Below, piece after piece: positions 45,574-54,858 of a stretch of 64,000 nt of DNA. Positions within the stretch are counted from its first letter, which is position 1, and each line of letters starts with the position of its first letter. Origin of the DNA: Anaerococcus vaginalis (GTDB lineage Bacteria; Bacillota; Clostridia; Tissierellales; Peptoniphilaceae); assembly GCF_000307225.1 (NCBI RefSeq), contig NZ_HE978616.1, positions 29,863 to 93,862 on the forward strand, read 5' to 3'. The position numbers and the translations under genes were made by a program. Below the pieces are notes generated by a model. The model ran no database searches and was not told the DNA's origin. It saw only the letters and a program-made list of their open reading frames with translations.

Positions 45574-46974
45574 ATGGAAAAATCAAACTATTCCTACAAG
45601 ATAAAAGCTATAATAAAAGATTTGGGTGATTATATAAAGGTAATTGATGATAAAAAATCACTTATTAAATTTGTCTTGTCAAAAGCAAAAGAAAAAAGAC
45701 TAACAATACTTTTAGTTAAAGATTGTTATTATATAAAAAATGAAAATGCAAAGGCAGTTTTGCATCTTAATATAAGTGATAAAATAAATTCATTATCATT
45801 TATTAAATTTAAAGATGAAGATGAATCATCTTTTGAAACAAACCTAAACCCAACTGAAATAAGTGGTGTTTTGTCAATAGTTATGCTTTTAGAAGAGGGG
45901 ATAAACAATTTTGATATTTTATTAACTAATAATTATATAAATGATTATAATAAAGATTTTTCTGTATTAAAATCAGTAATAAGATCTAAGAATATTATTA
46001 ACTTAAACTTAAATGAATCCGATTGTGTTGCCGAAAGTTTCGCATCTCACACTATAAGCACAGTAGAAATTCCTGTAGATAGAAAAGAGATTGACGAAAG
46101 CACTTTTCTACAAGAGCATTACATATATAGGATAAGCTTGAGAAATATTATAGAAAATAATTTTTCTAGGGATGTTGATAATATTTTTAAAAATCCAATC
46201 AAGATGTTAGTAAGCTTTCTTAGAAAGATAAAGGCAAAAGTTGACTTAGATGTAGTTGATTTGGTTGGTGGAAGCGAATATGATAAAATCCCTTCTTATT
46301 CTTATATCGACTTGATATGTAAAAAAGAATTTGAAAATGATTTATTAGATGTTTTTAACTTGATAGTTAGCGAATATCTTTCCACAAATTTAAGAATTGA
46401 GCCAAATTTAAAATTTGATATAAAAAGAATAAATAAATTAAAATTTAATCCTATGACTCAAAAATCTTATGAACATATATCATCTTTTATAGAATTATGT
46501 TTAAATGGAACTTATTCAGTCGATAGTAATACAAAAACAACTATAGCATCTTCAATTTTAACAAGGATAAGAACATCAATTTATAAATTAAATGTAGTTA
46601 TGATTTTTAGATCTTTATCAGAAGAGAGTCTAAATCAAATGTTTGATAAAACTAAGTTAGCTAGTGATATTAATGGAGGAGAATTTATAAATAGATTGTC
46701 AATTCCTTCATGGCAAAATAAAAATAATAATTTGGCAATAATATTTAAAGATGCTTATGACCATTTATTTAAAACAAATTTAAAGATAATAAAAACACAA
46801 TATTCTTTAGACTGCAACTTAATTTTTTATAAATTTGATGTTAATATGATTTCAATTGGGGTAAAATATAAACAAGTAGATATGAAAAAATCTGCTTGTG
46901 ATTTTAAAGATAATTTAAAAACATTTTCTTTAATAAAAGAAGTTTTATTTAGACTAGATAAAAATTTGGAGTAG
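45574..46974 (+). CDS. M20C (PepD-like) homologue without metal ligands
   Basis: The 466-residue protein aligns with PepD of this window, which has the same length. C-terminal: IPSWQNKNNNLAIIFKDAY against YPGWEYKEDSKLRPLAQKVY, then MISIG against IISIG; centre: LVGGSEYDKIPSYS against the SGSLDNIIPSSG loop. All ligand positions differ: the HMDMV motif reads HLNIS, GADNG reads PTEIS, EEE is lost, and no final HSPEE is visible. I infer a fold relative without peptidase activity, maybe a binding or scaffold protein. It shares an operon with a parvulin and a DUF1292 gene. The family call is inference from alignment by eye. Confidence 0.6.
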   Translation: MEKSNYSYKIKAIIKDLGDYIKVIDDKKSLIKFVLSKAKEKRLTILLVKDCYYIKNENAKAVLHLNISDKINSLSFIKFKDEDESSFETNLNPTEISGVLSIVMLLEEGINNFDILLTNNYINDYNKDFSVLKSVIRSKNIINLNLNESDCVAESFASHTISTVEIPVDRKEIDESTFLQEHYIYRISLRNIIENNFSRDVDNIFKNPIKMLVSFLRKIKAKVDLDVVDLVGGSEYDKIPSYSYIDLICKKEFENDLLDVFNLIVSEYLSTNLRIEPNLKFDIKRINKLKFNPMTQKSYEHISSFIELCLNGTYSVDSNTKTTIASSILTRIRTSIYKLNVVMIFRSLSEESLNQMFDKTKLASDINGGEFINRLSIPSWQNKNNNLAIIFKDAYDHLFKTNLKIIKTQYSLDCNLIFYKFDVNMISIGVKYKQVDMKKSACDFKDNLKTFSLIKEVLFRLDKNLE

Positions 46975-46976
46975 AT

Positions 46977-47333
46977 ATGTCAAAAAAATTAAAGATTCAC
47001 AATCATGATATTGAATTTGAAAAAAATCAAGGAAAAGCAATTATTGAATTGCAACTTGATGAAAATCCTAGACAATGCTATTTAATCGATATATTTTCTG
47101 TTGATAATGTTGATTATATAGCCTTGATAGATATTGAAAATAGCGAGTTAATAATTCTTTTATATGAACTTGCTGATGAAAAAACAGGTGAGATAAAATT
47201 AAATTCTTTAGAAGATGAACAAAAGCTTGATGAAATATATCATCTATTCTCACATTATTGGGATTATGATACAATTGATGAAATTGTAAAAGAATACGAA
47301 AGAGATTTAGAAGATAGTGATATAGATGAATAG
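46977..47333 (+). CDS. DUF1292 family protein
   Basis: A 118-residue acidic protein with the DUF1292 (YrzB-like) beta-rich core, seen here as YLIDIFSVDNVDYIALIDIE and IILLYELADEKTGEIKLNSLEDE, followed by a short acidic helical tail. Function unknown. It lies 2 bp after the M20C-like gene and overlaps the next gene by 8 bp, so it belongs to the same operon. No localisation signal. Confidence 0.75.
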   Translation: MSKKLKIHNHDIEFEKNQGKAIIELQLDENPRQCYLIDIFSVDNVDYIALIDIENSELIILLYELADEKTGEIKLNSLEDEQKLDEIYHLFSHYWDYDTIDEIVKEYERDLEDSDIDE

Positions 47334-48282
47334 GGATTTACCATATTTTCCTATCTCAGAATATTACAAAAGAAAATACGGAGAAAAGGTATATAAACTA
47401 CCTATAAAATTGTCTTTAACTTGTCCAAATAGGGACGGAGAAAAAAGCACAAAAGGTTGTATTTTTTGTTCTGAAAGTGGAGGAAGTTTTGAAAATTTAC
47501 CTTCATTTATGACAGTTGACAAGCAATTAGAGATAAATAAAAATTATATAGGTAGTAGATATAAAGCAAAAAAATTCATAGCTTACTTTCAAAACTTTTC
47601 AAACACTTATATTGAGTTAGAAAAATTCAAAAATCTTATATTAGCATGTAATAAAGATTATGTTGTTGCCATATCAATTTCTACAAGAAGCGATTGTATA
47701 ACTTATAAAAAACTTGAATTTTTAAAAGAATTTAGAGAAAAAACAGGAATAGATATAACAATAGAATTGGGTTTACAAACTGCTAACTATAAAACATTAA
47801 AAATTTTAAATAGGTGTGAAGATTTGGCTGATTTTATTAAAGCGTGCAATATGATTAATGAATATAATTTTAGAATATGTACGCATGTAATACTATCTCT
47901 ACCATGGGATAATGATGAAGATGTAATTGAAACGGCTAGAATTATTAATGTTCTTGGAATAAAAGAGGTAAAAATTCATTCTTTATTTATAATAAAAAAT
48001 ACAGAACTTGAAAAAATGTATATAAACAATGAATTTATTATGCCAACAAAAAAGGATTACCAAAAAAATGTAATTTTATTTTTAAGAAATATTAATGAGG
48101 ATATTGCCATTCAAAGACTTGTCGGAAGAGCACCCAAGGAAGAAACAGTTTTTTGCAATTGGAACTCATCTTGGTGGATGATTAGGGACGAAATAGTAGC
48201 TTATATGAAAGAAAAAAATATTTTTCAAGGTGATCTTGTTTATCGTGAAGAATATAAAAAATTAAAGGGAGAAATGAAATGA
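47326..48282 (+). CDS. TIGR01212 family radical SAM protein
   Basis: A 318-residue radical SAM enzyme of the YhcC/TIGR01212 family. The cluster cysteines are in TCPNRDGEKSTKGCIFC (spacing wider than CxxxCxxC, typical of this family). Further marks are YFQNFSNTY, ISTRSDCI, IELGLQTAN and THVILSLPWDN. The substrate is not known to me; relatives modify tRNA or other RNA. It overlaps DUF1292 by 8 bp and the P-loop gene by 4 bp (ATGA). Confidence 0.92.
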   Translation: MNRDLPYFPISEYYKRKYGEKVYKLPIKLSLTCPNRDGEKSTKGCIFCSESGGSFENLPSFMTVDKQLEINKNYIGSRYKAKKFIAYFQNFSNTYIELEKFKNLILACNKDYVVAISISTRSDCITYKKLEFLKEFREKTGIDITIELGLQTANYKTLKILNRCEDLADFIKACNMINEYNFRICTHVILSLPWDNDEDVIETARIINVLGIKEVKIHSLFIIKNTELEKMYINNEFIMPTKKDYQKNVILFLRNINEDIAIQRLVGRAPKEETVFCNWNSSWWMIRDEIVAYMKEKNIFQGDLVYREEYKKLKGEMK

Positions 48283-48707
48283 TTTATTTAGTACTAGGAC
48301 CTTCAGGAAGCGGAAAAACAAAATGGTTAATAGACCAAGCAAATGATGAAAAAGGAAAAGGAAACTCAAATATAGTATTTGTTGACAGTGATAATGAACA
48401 AATTTATTCACTAGATCACTCAGTTAGATTAATCGATGCTTCAAACTTTTTTATAGATTCTATAGAATCATTTAGAGGTTTTATAGCAGGAATTCTAGCA
48501 AGAGACTATGATATCGGAAAAATTTATATTGATGGTATCTATGATATAGTTGATATAAATGATGAAAATATTGAAAAATTGTCAGAAGACTTAACAAAAC
48601 TTTCAAAAGAATGCAATGCAGATATTTATCTTGGCCTAGATTGTAATCCAAGTGACATACCTGAATCTCTTGATGCAGAAATTCACGAAACAAAATTATT
48701 AGATTAA
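48279..48707 (+). CDS. Small P-loop NTP-binding protein
   Basis: A 142-residue protein with Walker A GPSGSGKTKW right at its N-terminus and a Walker B-like segment KIYIDGIYD. It resembles short ATP-binding proteins of clostridia that are often annotated only by their P-loop. No partner domain is present. ATG overlaps the radical SAM stop as ATGA. Function unknown; a small nucleotide-dependent regulator is possible. Confidence 0.75.
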   Translation: MIYLVLGPSGSGKTKWLIDQANDEKGKGNSNIVFVDSDNEQIYSLDHSVRLIDASNFFIDSIESFRGFIAGILARDYDIGKIYIDGIYDIVDINDENIEKLSEDLTKLSKECNADIYLGLDCNPSDIPESLDAEIHETKLLD

Positions 48708-48713
48708 ATATAA

Positions 48714-48738
48714 GCCGTCTCATTGAGGCGGTTTTTTG
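48714..48738 (+). terminator. Terminator after the P-loop gene
   Basis: CCGTCTC and GAGGCGG form a tight stem (48715-48731) followed directly by TTTTTT. Confidence 0.85.
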
Positions 48739-48743
48739 ATATT

Positions 48744-49283
48744 ATGTTAGACGAAATAAAAAAATTAGAATCTTTCAATAAATGGAGAAAGGAAAGTATA
48801 GATTTATTAACGAATAAAAAAATTGGAAAAGATGAATTTTTAGAAATTAATTACCAGTATTTAAAAAAATTAGATTTGAAGCCATTTTCAAATATTACAA
48901 CAGTATTAGAGGCAGTATACAATTATCAATACTATAATATAATGGCAAAAAAATCTAATAAAATGGCACTAGATTTTATTTCTAAAAAAAAGAAAAAATA
49001 CCAACAAGAAATAAATAATAGAGAAAATTACTATTATTTAAAGGATATAGCAACATCAAAATTACTAGAATTAATAAATTATAAGGATATAGAAGCATAT
49101 TTTATAAAATTGAAATCGAAAAGATTGACAGGCGAAATTTATGAGATATATCTAAAAGATTTTGATGATTTGATTCTTCATTCAAAAAACAAAGATCTTT
49201 TAAAGAAACTTAAAGATAAAAAATGTTTTTTAGAAGAAGCAAAAATTTCTATGATTGATTCGTACGTTAATAAATCATATTAA
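48744..49283 (+). CDS. Uncharacterised helical protein (possibly DUF6648)
   Basis: A 179-residue, lysine-rich and strongly helical protein that I take from ATG 48744; no clear Shine-Dalgarno is seen because the preceding terminator ends only 6 bp earlier. It resembles an uncharacterised clostridial family that I recall as DUF6648 (start MLDEIKKLESFNKWRKESID). No catalytic motif, cysteines or membrane segment. It is followed one base later by an RluA-type gene. Confidence 0.6.
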   Translation: MLDEIKKLESFNKWRKESIDLLTNKKIGKDEFLEINYQYLKKLDLKPFSNITTVLEAVYNYQYYNIMAKKSNKMALDFISKKKKKYQQEINNRENYYYLKDIATSKLLELINYKDIEAYFIKLKSKRLTGEIYEIYLKDFDDLILHSKNKDLLKKLKDKKCFLEEAKISMIDSYVNKSY

Positions 49284-49284
49284 T

Positions 49285-50244
49285 ATGATAGAAGTTAAAA
49301 TAAATGAAAATGACTCAAATCAAAGATTTGATAGATTTTTAAGAAAGTACTTAAAAAATGCCCCCTTATCAATTATTCAAAAAAATATTAGAAAGAAAAA
49401 TTTTAAGATAAATGATAAGAGGGCTAAAAAAGATGATTTTGTCAAAAATGGCGATATTATCACAATGTATATTAGTGAAGAAGATTATCAAAAACGGGTT
49501 AGAAAGAATGATTTTAAAGCAAGCGACTTTAATCTTGATATAGTATATGAAGATGAAAACATTATAATAATTGACAAAAAATCAGGTATACTTTCTCACG
49601 CAGCAACTCCAAGCGATTATGGGAAAAATCTTGTTGATCAAATGACTTCATATTTATATAAAACAAATAAGGTAAATAGCAGAGATCTTACATTTAAACC
49701 AAGCATTATAAATAGGCTTGATAGAAATACAGCAGGTCTTATTATCGGTGCAAAAAATGCTAAGGCATTAAGGATTTTAAACAAGGCAATAAGCGAAAGA
49801 AAAATAAATAAATATTATTTGACTATAGTTGAAGGTGAAATTAAGAAAGATTTTGAGATAAATACTAAAATTTCTAAAAATGAAAATAAAAATATGATAA
49901 GAGAAAATAATGAAGGTAAAGAAATTATAACTAAATTTCATCCTATAGAATCAAAAAATAATTTCACTTTATTAGAATGTGAGTTGATTACAGGAAAAAC
50001 TCACCAAATTAGATATTCACTATATAAAAATTCAACACCTATAATTGGAGATAGAAAATATAGTAATTCAAAAATAGACTATAAGAAAATAAATCTTAAA
50101 AACCAAGCCTTATTAGCCTACAAGTTAAAATTTTCTCATATAAAAAATTTTGAATATTTAGAAAATAATGTTTTTACTTCAAAGCAAGTAGAAAAGATTA
50201 ATGAATTAAAAGAGGAAGTTTTCAATGCAAATTTTAATAAATAA
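49285..50244 (+). CDS. RluA family pseudouridine synthase, RluC-like
   Basis: The protein has an N-terminal S4 domain (NQRFDRFLRKYLKNAPLSII) and a catalytic domain with IINRLDRNTAGLIIGAKN, whose Asp is the nucleophile, and GKTHQIRYSL. The S4 domain and longer insertion fit RluC (23S rRNA positions 955/2504/2580 in E. coli), but the target is not proven. I start at ATG 49285; an in-frame earlier start at 49255 lies inside the upstream gene. It overlaps the nucleoside kinase start by 20 bp. Confidence 0.9.
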   Translation: MIEVKINENDSNQRFDRFLRKYLKNAPLSIIQKNIRKKNFKINDKRAKKDDFVKNGDIITMYISEEDYQKRVRKNDFKASDFNLDIVYEDENIIIIDKKSGILSHAATPSDYGKNLVDQMTSYLYKTNKVNSRDLTFKPSIINRLDRNTAGLIIGAKNAKALRILNKAISERKINKYYLTIVEGEIKKDFEINTKISKNENKNMIRENNEGKEIITKFHPIESKNNFTLLECELITGKTHQIRYSLYKNSTPIIGDRKYSNSKIDYKKINLKNQALLAYKLKFSHIKNFEYLENNVFTSKQVEKINELKEEVFNANFNK

Positions 50245-51852
50245 CGAAATTTCAAAAACTAATAAAAACATATTATATGAAATTATTAAAGAAAAATATC
50301 CAAAAAATTACAGGGATTATGTGCTTGCTAATGTAAATGGAAAAATAGAGGACTTAAATTATCAAGTTTTTGAAAATGATAAAATATATTTTATAAAAAA
50401 ATACAGTCATATTGCAAATCTTTCTTATGAATCAACTATAGCTTTAATTTGTATGCTAGCAATAAAAAAATTATATAAAGATGTAAAGATTAATATAGAA
50501 TATTCCGTCAATGATTGCCTATACTTATCAGTTGAAAATTTCAAAATTTCACATAAAGATGTAGATAAAATAAAAAATAAGATGGAAGAGTTAATTGAAA
50601 AAGATATCTCCTTGATAAAGAAATCTTATAGAAGAGATGAAGCCTTAAAAATTTTTAAGGAAAATGACAAAATCGACAAGTATAATCTTTTAGAGAGCAC
50701 TGATTTAGAAGAGATATATATTTATAAAGTATTGGGAGAATATTTTTTCTTTACAAACTCTTTATGTCCAAAATCTTCTTGGATAGAAGAATTTGATATA
50801 ATTTATTATTATCCTGGTCTTTTAATTAATTATAAAAAAAATGAAAATTCTAAATTATTAGATTTCAAAGAAGAAATTAATATACCAAAAATTTATGAAA
50901 GATCAAAAAGATGGACAAATCTATTAGGAATTAATTTTGCAAGCGACTTGAATAATTTAGTTAAAAATAAAAAATAGAGAGTTTAACAAATGTTAATGAA
51001 GCTTATTACAATAATCAACTTAGTAAATGTGCTAAAGATATTATTGCTAACAATATGAACATAGTTATGCTTGCAGGGCCATCTTCATCAGGAAAAACAA
51101 CTACCGCAAAAAAATTAGCAATCCAACTTGCAGTATTAGGAAAAAACGCATATGTTATCTCAACTGATGATTACTTTTTAGATAGGAATAAAACCCCTGT
51201 TGATGAAAATGGTAATAAGGATTTTGAAAGTATAGATGCAATTGATCTTAATAGTTTAAATGAAGATTTACTTGATCTTTTAGAAGGCAAAGAAGTGGTT
51301 TTACCTTCATTTAATTTTGTTAAAGGAATAAGAACTTTATCAAATAAAAAAATAAAAATGACAGAAAATACAATTTTAATTATAGAAGGAATCCACGCCT
51401 TAAATCCAAAACTTACAGATTGCATACCAGAAAAAAATAAATATAAAATTTATGTTTCTGTCTTAACAGGAATAAATATTGATTCTACAAATAGGATCTC
51501 CTCAACTGAAACTAGACTTATTAGAAGAATAGTAAGAGATAATAAATATAGGGGATATGATACATTAGAAACCTTAAAGTCTTGGTACAGTGTAAAATTA
51601 GGTGAAGAAAAATATATATTTCCTTATCAAAATAGGGCGGATTTTTATATTGACTCATCTTTGATTTATGAATATAACGCTTTGAAAAAATATGCTTTAC
51701 TATGTTTTAAGCAGGTTTCAAATAATTCAAAATATTATTATATGATTGATAGATTAAAAAATATTTTATCATATTTTGTTGAAATGGAAGATACTAAAAT
51801 AATAGATGATCATTCAATACTTAGAGAATTTATAGGAGAAAATAATGACTAA
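50225..51852 (+). CDS. Nucleoside (uridine) kinase with ThrRS-like N-terminal domains (frame interrupted)
   Basis: The C-terminal half is a uridine kinase/phosphoribulokinase fold with Walker A GPSSSGKTTTAKKL, STDDYFLD and RRIVRDNKYRG. The N-terminal half has a TGS-like start (MQILINNEISKTNKNIL) and a second domain like the additional domain of threonyl-tRNA synthetase; this composite protein is known in clostridia and Thermotoga. An A6 run at 50969-50974 splits it; seven A gives NKKIESLTNVNEAYYNNQ and a single chain of about 542 residues, the family size. Overlaps glcK by 8 bp. Substrate range is unclear. Confidence 0.85.
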
Positions 51853-52747
51853 AACAATAGGACTTGACATAGGTGGCACAAAAATTCAAGGAGCAATAAT
51901 TGATGAAACAGGCGAAATTTTAAAAACCTACAGACTTGAAACTTGTGCAAGAGAAGGAAAAGATAAGGTATTAGAAAATATCTCGAAAATTATAGACTTT
52001 TTAAAAACTGATGAAATAAAAGCTATTGGAGTTGGAACTCCAGGATTTATTGATTCAGAAAATGGAATAGTAACTTTTGCAGGAAATATTGATGGATGGA
52101 CAGGCCTTAATCTAAAAGAAGAAGTTGAGAAAATGTCAGGACTTCCTGTTTTTGTAGAAAATGATGCTAATATAGCCTTGGTTTGTGAAAAATGGCTTGG
52201 AGCTGGAGAAGGTTATAAAGATATTGTTATGATTACAATTGGAACTGGACTTGGAGGAGCGATTTATAATGAAAAAATGGGACTTTTATCAGGAAGTCAT
52301 TTCCAAGGTGCTGAATTAGGTCATGTTATTCTTCATCCTAATGGGGAATATTGCACATGCGGACAAAGTGGCTGTGCAGAAAGTTATTGTTCAGGAACTG
52401 CAATTGTTAGGCATTATGAAGAATTAACAAGAAACAAATTAAGTGGTGAAGAAATATTTAAAATTTCTAATGAAGATGAAAATGCAAAAAAAGTTATCGA
52501 CAGATTTACAAGTGATTTAGCTTGGTTTTTGACAAGTTTGAGAAATGTTTTTGATCCAGAGCTTATAATAATTGGTGGTGGAGTTATAAATTCTAAAGAT
52601 TATTGGTGGGATGCAGTATTGGAAAACTTTAAAAATTATTGTCATTTATCTGAAGAAATCGAAATAAAACCAGCCAAATTTTTAAATGATGCAGGTGTAA
52701 TAGGCGCTGGAAGAATTGCTATGGAAAGGTTAAAAAATGAGCGATAA
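51845..52747 (+). CDS. glcK: ROK family glucokinase
   Basis: A 300-residue ROK protein with the ATP loop DIGGTKIQGAIIDETG, the catalytic segment FVENDANIALVCEKW, and the ROK zinc site HxxxxxxxCxCGQxGCAE, here GHVILHPNGEYCTCGQSGCAE with cysteines in place. Glucokinase activity is the usual role; N-acetylmannosamine or other sugars are possible. It would feed free glucose, for example from glycogen debranching, into glycolysis. It overlaps the response regulator by 11 bp. Confidence 0.9.
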   Translation: MTKTIGLDIGGTKIQGAIIDETGEILKTYRLETCAREGKDKVLENISKIIDFLKTDEIKAIGVGTPGFIDSENGIVTFAGNIDGWTGLNLKEEVEKMSGLPVFVENDANIALVCEKWLGAGEGYKDIVMITIGTGLGGAIYNEKMGLLSGSHFQGAELGHVILHPNGEYCTCGQSGCAESYCSGTAIVRHYEELTRNKLSGEEIFKISNEDENAKKVIDRFTSDLAWFLTSLRNVFDPELIIIGGGVINSKDYWWDAVLENFKNYCHLSEEIEIKPAKFLNDAGVIGAGRIAMERLKNER

Positions 52748-53432
52748 AATTTTAATTTGTGACGATGAAGAACATATTAGACAATTTATGAAAATAAATT
52801 TGGAATATGCTGGATTTGATATAGTTGAAGCTGGTACTGGTGAAGAAGCTTTAAAACTAGCGGATGAAGAGGAACCTGCTGTTTTCATACTCGATATAAT
52901 GCTACCAGGAATAAGTGGATATGAAGTTTGTGATAGCATAAGAAAAAAATATCCTAAGGTTGGAATTATTATGGTATCTGCTAAAAGTCAAGATATTGAT
53001 AAAATCCTTGGTCTTGAAAGAGGATGCGATGATTATATAATAAAACCATTTAATCCACAAGAGTTAATTCTTAGAGTAAGATCTTTGATGAGAAGAGTTA
53101 AATTTACTGAAGATGAGAAGGAAGATAAAAATGAAAATATCCTTGAAGATGGCGTATTTAGATTAGATCTTTATTCAAGGAATTTTTATAAAAATAATAA
53201 AGAAATTGATGTTACACCTACAGAGTTTATCATATTAAAAAATTTCATTTTAAATAAAGGAAAAGCTATGAGTAGGATGGAAATAATGAAAGATACTTGG
53301 GGAGATAATTATAGCACAGATACAAAAATTGTAGATGTAAATATTAGAAGAATTAGAGCTAAAATCGAAGAAAATCCTGCTAAACCTGAGTATATTGAAA
53401 CAGTTTGGGGAACAGGTTATAGATGGAGATGA
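52737..53432 (+). CDS. OmpR/PhoB-family response regulator
   Basis: The receiver domain has the acidic pocket DDEEH, phosphorylated Asp53 in FILDIMLPG, and the Lys in KPFNP; the C-terminal OmpR-type winged helix shows LYSRNFYKNNKEIDVTPTEF and the recognition helix region DVNIRRIRAKI. Length 231. It is translationally coupled to the sensor kinase by an ATGA overlap. Target genes are not known; the adjacent lipoprotein is a candidate. Confidence 0.95.
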   Translation: MSDKILICDDEEHIRQFMKINLEYAGFDIVEAGTGEEALKLADEEEPAVFILDIMLPGISGYEVCDSIRKKYPKVGIIMVSAKSQDIDKILGLERGCDDYIIKPFNPQELILRVRSLMRRVKFTEDEKEDKNENILEDGVFRLDLYSRNFYKNNKEIDVTPTEFIILKNFILNKGKAMSRMEIMKDTWGDNYSTDTKIVDVNIRRIRAKIEENPAKPEYIETVWGTGYRWR

Positions 53433-54855
53433 GAAAAAAAGAAAATTATTATTTAAAATAAATTTCAATAGCATAATTTTTAGTATTATGAAAATAATAA
53501 TGATTTTTGTAACGGTTGTAATTATAGGTTTTGAAATCTTTTCATATAGATCAATTACTAATTATTATGAATCTTCTCTAGTTGGAGCTATGCTTAACCA
53601 AGCAAAATATAATCAGGTTTTATATTCAAATTATTTATCAAGATATGATTTATCAGAAATTGTAATTGGTGATAAAAATTCTTTTTATAGAAATAATGTT
53701 AGCCAAGTTCAAATTTTGGATAATTCTTCTAATGTATTATTTGATTCACTTGGCTCATCAAAAGTTGGAACAAAAATTAAAACTATTGATGTAATAAATG
53801 CAAACAAGGGAGAATATTCATATCAAAAACTTTTTAATGATAAGACAGATGAGGAGGTTATAGCCTTATCATATCCATTAAGTGATAATCAAAAACAAAT
53901 CGGAATTATTAGATTAATTTCATCAACTTCAAAGGTAAAAGAAAATGTAAATAATCAGATGATTATATTTTTATCTTTTGGATTAATTATTTTTATTGCG
54001 ACTCTAATAGTATCATATTATGCTTCAAAAAAATGGGTCGTTCCTATAAAAAAATTGACTAAGGTAGGAGAAAAATTAGCACAAGGAGATTTTAAGGCAA
54101 AGGCAAATGAAGATGGGAAAAATGAAATTTCTGAGCTAGGACAAACTCTTAATTATATGAGTGAAAATATTGTTAAAAGGGAAGATATGAAAAATGAATT
54201 TATTTCATCTGTATCTCATGAACTAAGAACTCCACTTACTTCAATTAAAGGCTGGGCAATAACTTTACAGGCAAAAGAAATACAAAAAAACGAAGATATG
54301 TTAAACCAAGGTTTAAATATAATTGAAAATGAGGGAGAAAGATTATCTTTAATGGTTGAGGACCTTCTTAATTTTTCAAGACTTTCTTCCACATCTTTCC
54401 AATATGAAAAAGAAGACTTTAATATTGTTGACATAGTAAAAGAGGTTTACCATCAATTGTATCCAAGAAGTTTAAATGAAAAAATAAATTTTGAATTTAA
54501 AACAGTTTATGATGAAATTTTAGTTCATTGTGATAAGAATAGATTAAAAGAAGTTTTTATAAATATAATTGATAATGCAATGAAATTTACAGAAAAAGAT
54601 GGCCATATTGATGTGATTATAAGTAAAGATGGAGATAATGTAAATATCGAAACAAAAGATGATGGAGAAGGAATAAAAGAAGATGAAATATCCTTTGTAT
54701 CAAGTAAATTTTTTAAAGGCTCATCATCAAAAAGCCAAACTGGATTGGGCTTATCTATTTGTGAAGAAATAGTTAAAGCTCATAATGGAAAATTAATTAT
54801 AAAAAGTAAGTACACTGTTGGAACTTCTGTTACTGTAGTTTTGCCGAGGGTTTAG
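53429..54855 (+). CDS. Sensor histidine kinase (frame interrupted near the start)
   Basis: The kinase has two membrane helices (residues about 15-35 and 180-203) bounding an extracellular sensor region, a HAMP linker (VPIKKLTKVGEKLAQGDF), a dimerisation helix with SVSHELRTPLTSIKG, N box NIIDNAMKF, and glycine boxes DDGEGI and GLGLSI. ATG 53429 overlaps the regulator's stop (ATGA); the following A7 run (53434-53440) must be eight to give MRKKRKLLFKINF in frame. An alternative TTG at 53395 lies far inside the regulator gene. About 475 residues after restoration. A ligand is not evident. Confidence 0.93.
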
Positions 54856-54858
54856 GAT

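Noticed and set aside
49255..49284. Earlier start for the second RluA-type gene
   Set aside because: It would extend the protein into the end of the upstream gene and adds residues unlike the family; ATG 49285 is the natural start.
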